A DNA stretch of 64,000 bases from Moesziomyces globuligerus (lineage: Eukaryota; Basidiomycota; Ustilaginomycetes; Ustilaginales; Ustilaginaceae), in assembly GCA_030849465.1 (NCBI GenBank), contig JARVLF010000021.1, positions 62,001 to 126,000 of the forward strand. The letters are read 5' to 3'. A program made the translations under genes and the position numbers. Positions within the stretch are counted from its first letter, which is position 1. Each line of letters starts with the position of its first letter. This document shows positions 59,651-64,000 of this stretch, one piece after another. Below the pieces are notes generated by a model. It was not told the origin of the DNA. It ran no database searches and was given only the letters and a program-made list of their open reading frames with translations.

Positions 59651-62600
59651 ATGCTTCGCAGCGCCGTGAGCCGCACCACCCTCAAGGCCGTCGGCCAGGG
59701 TGGCCTCGGTGGCTCGTCCAGTAATGGCGACGCCATGCATCCCAACCTCGGCCTGCACAACGCCGCCGCCACCGGCAACATCGGTCTCGTCAAGTTCGCC
59801 CTCGAGAACGGCCAGCCCGCCAATAGCAATCTCAACGGCATCTTGCCCCTCCATGCTGCCTGCTCGGGCGGCAGCGAACAGAGCGTCCGCATGCTCATCT
59901 TCCACGGCGCAGACGTCAACGCGCCTCGCCTCAAGGTCAAAGGCTCCACCGGTCCCGGCGCAGAAGGCTCCACCCCGCTCCACTTTGCCGCTGCCAACGG
60001 TCACCTCGATATCGTCCGCATCCTCCTCGAAGCAGGCGCACGCCCAGCCGCCGCTGACAAGGATGGCCTCGTCCCCGAGGCACTCGCCCTCGGCAACGGT
60101 CACGTCGACTCTGCCAATCTCATCCGCTCCTGGATGTCCGCCTACGGCTCCAACGGTCTCGCTGGCATGGTCGAATCGCGTGAGACCGTCAGTGGCGACG
60201 TCACCCTCGGTCCCGCCGCCTACATTCGCTACGCCGCCTCGGGCAGAAGCGCCTCTCCACTCTCGCCCACTGCCGCCTCCAGGGTGGCCCAGTCGGCCTC
60301 TTCGACCTCACAGACGAATGCATCACCAGCAGCCGGCAACGGCGCAGCCTCAGTGCCAGGCACACCTCAGACCCACACTGGTCTCTCTACCCAGTCCTCC
60401 TCCGACACGCTCGCTGCCAGCAACGGATTCAGACTCGCCGGCTCGCGCTCCGCCACTCCCTCCAAATCTGGCTTGCTTTCCAAAACAAGCTCCAATCCCA
60501 ACCTCCGTAGCCAGGCTCCCTCCTCTGCCACCCCTCCCTTGCCCTTCACATCTCCCTCCTCCCTCTCGGCATCCCATTCGCAGTCTTCCTCCAAGAGCGC
60601 TCTCCGAGCCAACACCACGCCTGGCTGGACTCCCGACGCCAGAGATCCAGCAGCCACCGCTCAGACAGCATCCTCGACCAATTCCACCACCAGGTCGTCT
60701 TCCTCCAACACCACCTCGACTGGCGGCACCAGCGCAACACCTGCGTCTGGTAGCGTTAGAGAGTCCAAGCGCCGACCCTCGCTTCCCTCCATCCTCGAGA
60801 AAGCCGCGCATCCAGCAGCTTCGCTTCGTGCAGCGCTCGCGAGTGGCTCCTCTGCCGGCGGCAGCTTGTCTCAGGCTACTTCGAGCAAACACATGGATCA
60901 CACGTACGACAGCAGCACAACAACCAGTCCGGGCAAAAAGCACGGCAAACTGGCGGGCAAGCGCAGCCTTTCCAACATTCTTCGAAAGGCCACCGGCTCC
61001 ACTCCCTCGAGCAATCCGTCGGCCATCGTGTCTCCTTCGATGCCCAACTCGTCCAGCGCCTTCTTCGGCGACTCCTCAGCAGCGAGCAGCATGTCCGGCC
61101 TCAACATGGCTGCCATCAACCTCGATGCGCTCGCCAAGCCCGGTCGCGTCTCTGGCAAGTCTTTTGACCATCCGCGCCCGTCGGCTTCCTCGTCGCAGCG
61201 AGGCGCGCGCCGCTACGGCGCCAGCGAGAGCTCCAGCGAGGATACGGATGCGATCGCAGCGGTGAGCGATCAACCGCCTCTCCCCTCGCTCGACCAGCAG
61301 CGCCGTCTTCGCAGTACCTCTTCCTCATCCTCGCTCTCCGCAGCTCGGGATGCACATTCCGTCCGACGAGCACGCGCTGGCTCCAACGAGCACATCGCAT
61401 CTCACTCGGCTCGCACCGCACGCCTACCGATGCGCGGAAACGCTTCTCTGGATCTTCTGCGCCCGGGTGGCTACGGTCGAGCCGACACCCACGACCTTGG
61501 TCTGTCTCGTTCACCCGAAGGCGGAAGCATCGAGCGCCAAAGAGCAGGGTCGCTCCAGAACAACAATCGACCCAACGTGTCCGTGCGCGGCACAGGCGAA
61601 CAGCACGCCGACATCAACAACCGGGAAAGATCCGCGAGCGGCGCAAGCTCGCACAGCGCCAATGCTGCTGCGAGCCCGGCAGTGCACCAGACCGCCGAAG
61701 AGGACGATCCGCAGGAGTTTCTCCACCACGCCGACTCTGAGCCGGGCGACTCGACGCTGGACGCACAGGATCGCTCGCATGCCCATCAGCTCCCTGCAGC
61801 CCTGCGCAACACAGCGGCTCCGAAGGAGCAGGCTGCGAAAGAAGCAGGTTCATCGATGACGGGCAACGTCTCGCAGAGCTCCGCAAGCGCAAAGGAAGAA
61901 GGAGGGAGTTCTAGGCTCGCCAATCCATACTATAGCCACAGAACGCGAGACAGGTCAGGAAGCCACGTGTCCGCGCTCAGCTCGGGGTCTCAATCTGGCA
62001 GCAGCGCAATCGGGACGGGCGTGGGCTCTAGCGAGTCTTTCTCACGAGACTCGCCCAGCCTGTCAGCAAGCTACCAGGCTCTGTCGATAGCGGAGGAGAA
62101 CGGGGTATCAGCATCCGCCACTGCTGCGCTGGGGACCGGCACGTCCGCATCTTCCAATCGGGCCGGACGAGCGCCATCTGTGGCTGAAAGCCTGACGAGC
62201 CAGGCCTCCTCGTCTTCGCTGCGCTCCAATTACCTCAGTGCAGCCGAGCAGGCGCAGGCGATCCTGAACCACGACGCGCCGTATGCTTTGGATGGCCCGG
62301 GCGGAACGAGCACATCTCTGGCCGCACAGCTGGCGGCGTACGGCGAAGCGCTGGCGCTCGAGAGAAAGCGAGCGGGTGACGCGCGCTCGGGACCTTCGCC
62401 AAGTCTGAGCACGAGGGGAAGCAACGCAGCGCTACGGTCCAAGCTGCCGAGCGTGAGCGAGGACCAGTCGCCGTCACGCTCGGCGAGTCACAGTTCCAAC
62501 GGCTTTGCGGTGGGTGAAGCGAGGACACCCAACTACCCGGCCACGGCGGCGCAGTCGTACAACCGGCGCGTGTCGCGTCGACCGCACAGCAGCGAGGGCC

Positions 62601-63697
62601 GTCAGTCGCAGGAAACTGCGCAACGCAGCGTACCTGGACCCGTCCAGAGAACGGCCGAGCGCAGTTTTCCGCTGACCAGCCGCGGGCAGGATGGCGAGGC
62701 ATCGCAGAGGGGCACGTGGCAACAGTCGGCCATGCTCGAACCGCACGGCCCGGGTGGTGACAGGCAGCCGGGCGTCTCGCCGAAGCTGGCGGGGGCAAGC
62801 GGATTGGGCTCGCCGATGCACACGTCGCACGGCTGGACTTCCCACGAAGCGGCCAGCGAATCGCCAGCAGCACGTCAGGACTCGCGCGACGTTGCGCCCG
62901 CCGTACCGCCAAAGGACCAGCGACGACGTCGACACGAGCCCGTCGTGCTGCACGGTGGCATTGAAGCGCTGCGTACCAAGCCGGATCCGGTGATGGATGC
63001 GGATGATCTGGACGAGGACGATCCGAAAACGCCCGTGCTCGGCGGCAACCGAAGCGTGCTGGACAAGTTTGCCACGTCGCCGCGGAGCCTGCATCGACAC
63101 AGCCCATCGATGCCGACGGAGCTGAGCTCATATGCAGCTGCTCGGCGCGAGCGCTCGCCGGCGGTGCTGTTGGGCGACAGCGGGAGCAGCACAGCGAGCT
63201 CGACGCCGCCGGTGCCGCCGCCGCGCAAGGAGTCGATCCATTCGAGCGAGCTGGGTGAGCTCGGCTCGCTCGGGCTGGAAGAGCCGTCTACGGCGACTGA
63301 GCGGCGGATGCTGACGCCGGACTCGGCGAGCTGGACCTCGCTGCGCAGTGGTGGTGAGGGCTATGAGGAAGGAGGCCGCGACAAGGGCGGGGGAGGAGGA
63401 GGAGGAGGAGGAGGAGGAGGAGGAGGAGGATCACTGGCGAGTCGGTGGGAGGGACTGCGGCGGCCGAGTCTCAATATGCTGCGCAGCGCCACGTCGTCGT
63501 CGCAGGCCTCGCAGACGCCGAGCCATGCGTCGTCTGGCGGGGCGGACGAGTACGGACACAGCCGCTGGTCGACCGACGAGACCGCAGCCGCGCGGGCCGA
63601 AGCGTTGGGCGGCGGAGGAGCGCAGCCAGCCGCGGGCAGCGGCAAGCGGCGGCTGGTGCGCACGCTGATCAATAAGGCGAAAGGCGCAGCCTCGTAG
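59651..63697 (+). CDS. Large ankyrin-repeat, serine-rich protein
   Basis: Intronless, 1348 residues. Ankyrin repeats occupy about residues 30-165: LGLHNAAATGNIGLVKFALENGQ, NGILPLHAACSGGSEQSVRMLIFHGADVN, STPLHFAAANGHLDIVRILLEAGA and KDGLVPEALALGNGHVDSANL. After that the protein is almost entirely low complexity (Ser/Ala/Thr), with scattered basic motifs such as KKHGKLAGKRSLSNILRKA and a late Pro segment VPPPRKESIHSSELGELG. A 15-Gly tract (GGA codons, 63386-63430) precedes SLASRWEGLRRPSLNMLR, which recalls a short phospho-dependent docking peptide. The C-terminus is basic (KRRLVRTLINKAKGAAS). There is no transmembrane helix. It is probably a scaffold; function unknown. Confidence 0.83.
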   Translation: MLRSAVSRTTLKAVGQGGLGGSSSNGDAMHPNLGLHNAAATGNIGLVKFALENGQPANSNLNGILPLHAACSGGSEQSVRMLIFHGADVNAPRLKVKGSTGPGAEGSTPLHFAAANGHLDIVRILLEAGARPAAADKDGLVPEALALGNGHVDSANLIRSWMSAYGSNGLAGMVESRETVSGDVTLGPAAYIRYAASGRSASPLSPTAASRVAQSASSTSQTNASPAAGNGAASVPGTPQTHTGLSTQSSSDTLAASNGFRLAGSRSATPSKSGLLSKTSSNPNLRSQAPSSATPPLPFTSPSSLSASHSQSSSKSALRANTTPGWTPDARDPAATAQTASSTNSTTRSSSSNTTSTGGTSATPASGSVRESKRRPSLPSILEKAAHPAASLRAALASGSSAGGSLSQATSSKHMDHTYDSSTTTSPGKKHGKLAGKRSLSNILRKATGSTPSSNPSAIVSPSMPNSSSAFFGDSSAASSMSGLNMAAINLDALAKPGRVSGKSFDHPRPSASSSQRGARRYGASESSSEDTDAIAAVSDQPPLPSLDQQRRLRSTSSSSSLSAARDAHSVRRARAGSNEHIASHSARTARLPMRGNASLDLLRPGGYGRADTHDLGLSRSPEGGSIERQRAGSLQNNNRPNVSVRGTGEQHADINNRERSASGASSHSANAAASPAVHQTAEEDDPQEFLHHADSEPGDSTLDAQDRSHAHQLPAALRNTAAPKEQAAKEAGSSMTGNVSQSSASAKEEGGSSRLANPYYSHRTRDRSGSHVSALSSGSQSGSSAIGTGVGSSESFSRDSPSLSASYQALSIAEENGVSASATAALGTGTSASSNRAGRAPSVAESLTSQASSSSLRSNYLSAAEQAQAILNHDAPYALDGPGGTSTSLAAQLAAYGEALALERKRAGDARSGPSPSLSTRGSNAALRSKLPSVSEDQSPSRSASHSSNGFAVGEARTPNYPATAAQSYNRRVSRRPHSSEGRQSQETAQRSVPGPVQRTAERSFPLTSRGQDGEASQRGTWQQSAMLEPHGPGGDRQPGVSPKLAGASGLGSPMHTSHGWTSHEAASESPAARQDSRDVAPAVPPKDQRRRRHEPVVLHGGIEALRTKPDPVMDADDLDEDDPKTPVLGGNRSVLDKFATSPRSLHRHSPSMPTELSSYAAARRERSPAVLLGDSGSSTASSTPPVPPPRKESIHSSELGELGSLGLEEPSTATERRMLTPDSASWTSLRSGGEGYEEGGRDKGGGGGGGGGGGGGGGSLASRWEGLRRPSLNMLRSATSSSQASQTPSHASSGGADEYGHSRWSTDETAAARAEALGGGGAQPAAGSGKRRLVRTLINKAKGAAS
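63386..63430. repeat. GGA triplet tract encoding poly-glycine
   Basis: Fifteen consecutive glycine codons, almost all GGA, inside the ankyrin-protein gene. A GGC and a GGG codon start the tract. Confidence 0.9.
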
Positions 63698-64000
63698 CGC
63701 GCATGCTGTGGGCTGAGCATGTTTGCAAATACCATGATACCCTTTTTGCACCTTGCGAGCCAGAGTCGGTGTTGTAGCCTCGACCAGCTAAAGAAAGCGG
63801 GGGAAGGGATGGCGAGAGAAGAAGGTCGGGTCGAGTGGAGGGCACGGGCCAGGCGTGTCGCGTAGAACAACGAGGCTCATGCATCGCGTTTGAGCGCGCG
63901 GGGTGGAGGCAAGGCAAGCGTTGGACCGAGAGAGCCAAGGTGGGGAATTGGGTGCGAGGTTGGGCCACGAGAGAAGGTGGACAGATTGTTGTGGATGGGC
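63698..64000. other. Downstream of ankyrin gene
   Basis: The last ~300 bp hold the presumed 3' UTR of the ankyrin-protein gene. No gene seen before the window ends. Confidence 0.4.

Overview
The window is nuclear DNA of a basidiomycete, most likely a smut fungus (Ustilaginaceae). It is GC-rich, with long mostly intronless genes, a few short GT-AG introns and CT-rich leaders. MET30, KEI1, PER1, CBP20, PRE2, RPA12 and RPL26 are all recognisable. I assign no species; an HP1-type chromodomain gene argues mildly against Ustilago maydis, which as I recall lacks it.

Layout. 0.4-9.4 kb is housekeeping: RPA12 (+), ATG7 (-), capping guanylyltransferase CEG1 (-), a small CYSTM protein (+) and proteasome subunit PRE2 (+). 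10.5-15.9 kb has a secreted GH5 hydrolase (+), a three-exon SIRT5-type sirtuin (-) and a multi-pass membrane protein (+). 15.9-20.3 kb is a 4.4-kb stretch with no gene I can support.

20.3-31.7 kb is the most interesting block: a Zn2Cys6 regulator (+), a secreted GH93-like exo-arabinanase (-), an MFS sugar transporter (-) and a cytosolic-type GH51 alpha-L-arabinofuranosidase (+). Together they look like an arabinan-utilisation cluster: cut outside, import, finish inside, under a local regulator. The transporter and GH51 are divergent over a 2-kb promoter region.

32.2-45 kb returns to housekeeping: CBP20 (+), a SPOUT1-like RNA methyltransferase (-), PER1 (-), an unrecognised small protein (+), an intron-containing tRNA-Ser(AGA) (-), the TRP channel YVC1 (-), KEI1 (+) and RPL26 (+) with a 924-nt intron. 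47-63.7 kb holds the F-box/WD40 protein MET30 (+), an HP1-like protein (-), an LDAH-type lipase (-), a FRAY/OSR1-type kinase (-) and a large ankyrin/serine-rich protein (+).

Exon borders were inferred by eye from splice consensus, reading-frame continuity and family motifs. Spans of spliced genes run from start to stop codon; exons are given in the evidence.
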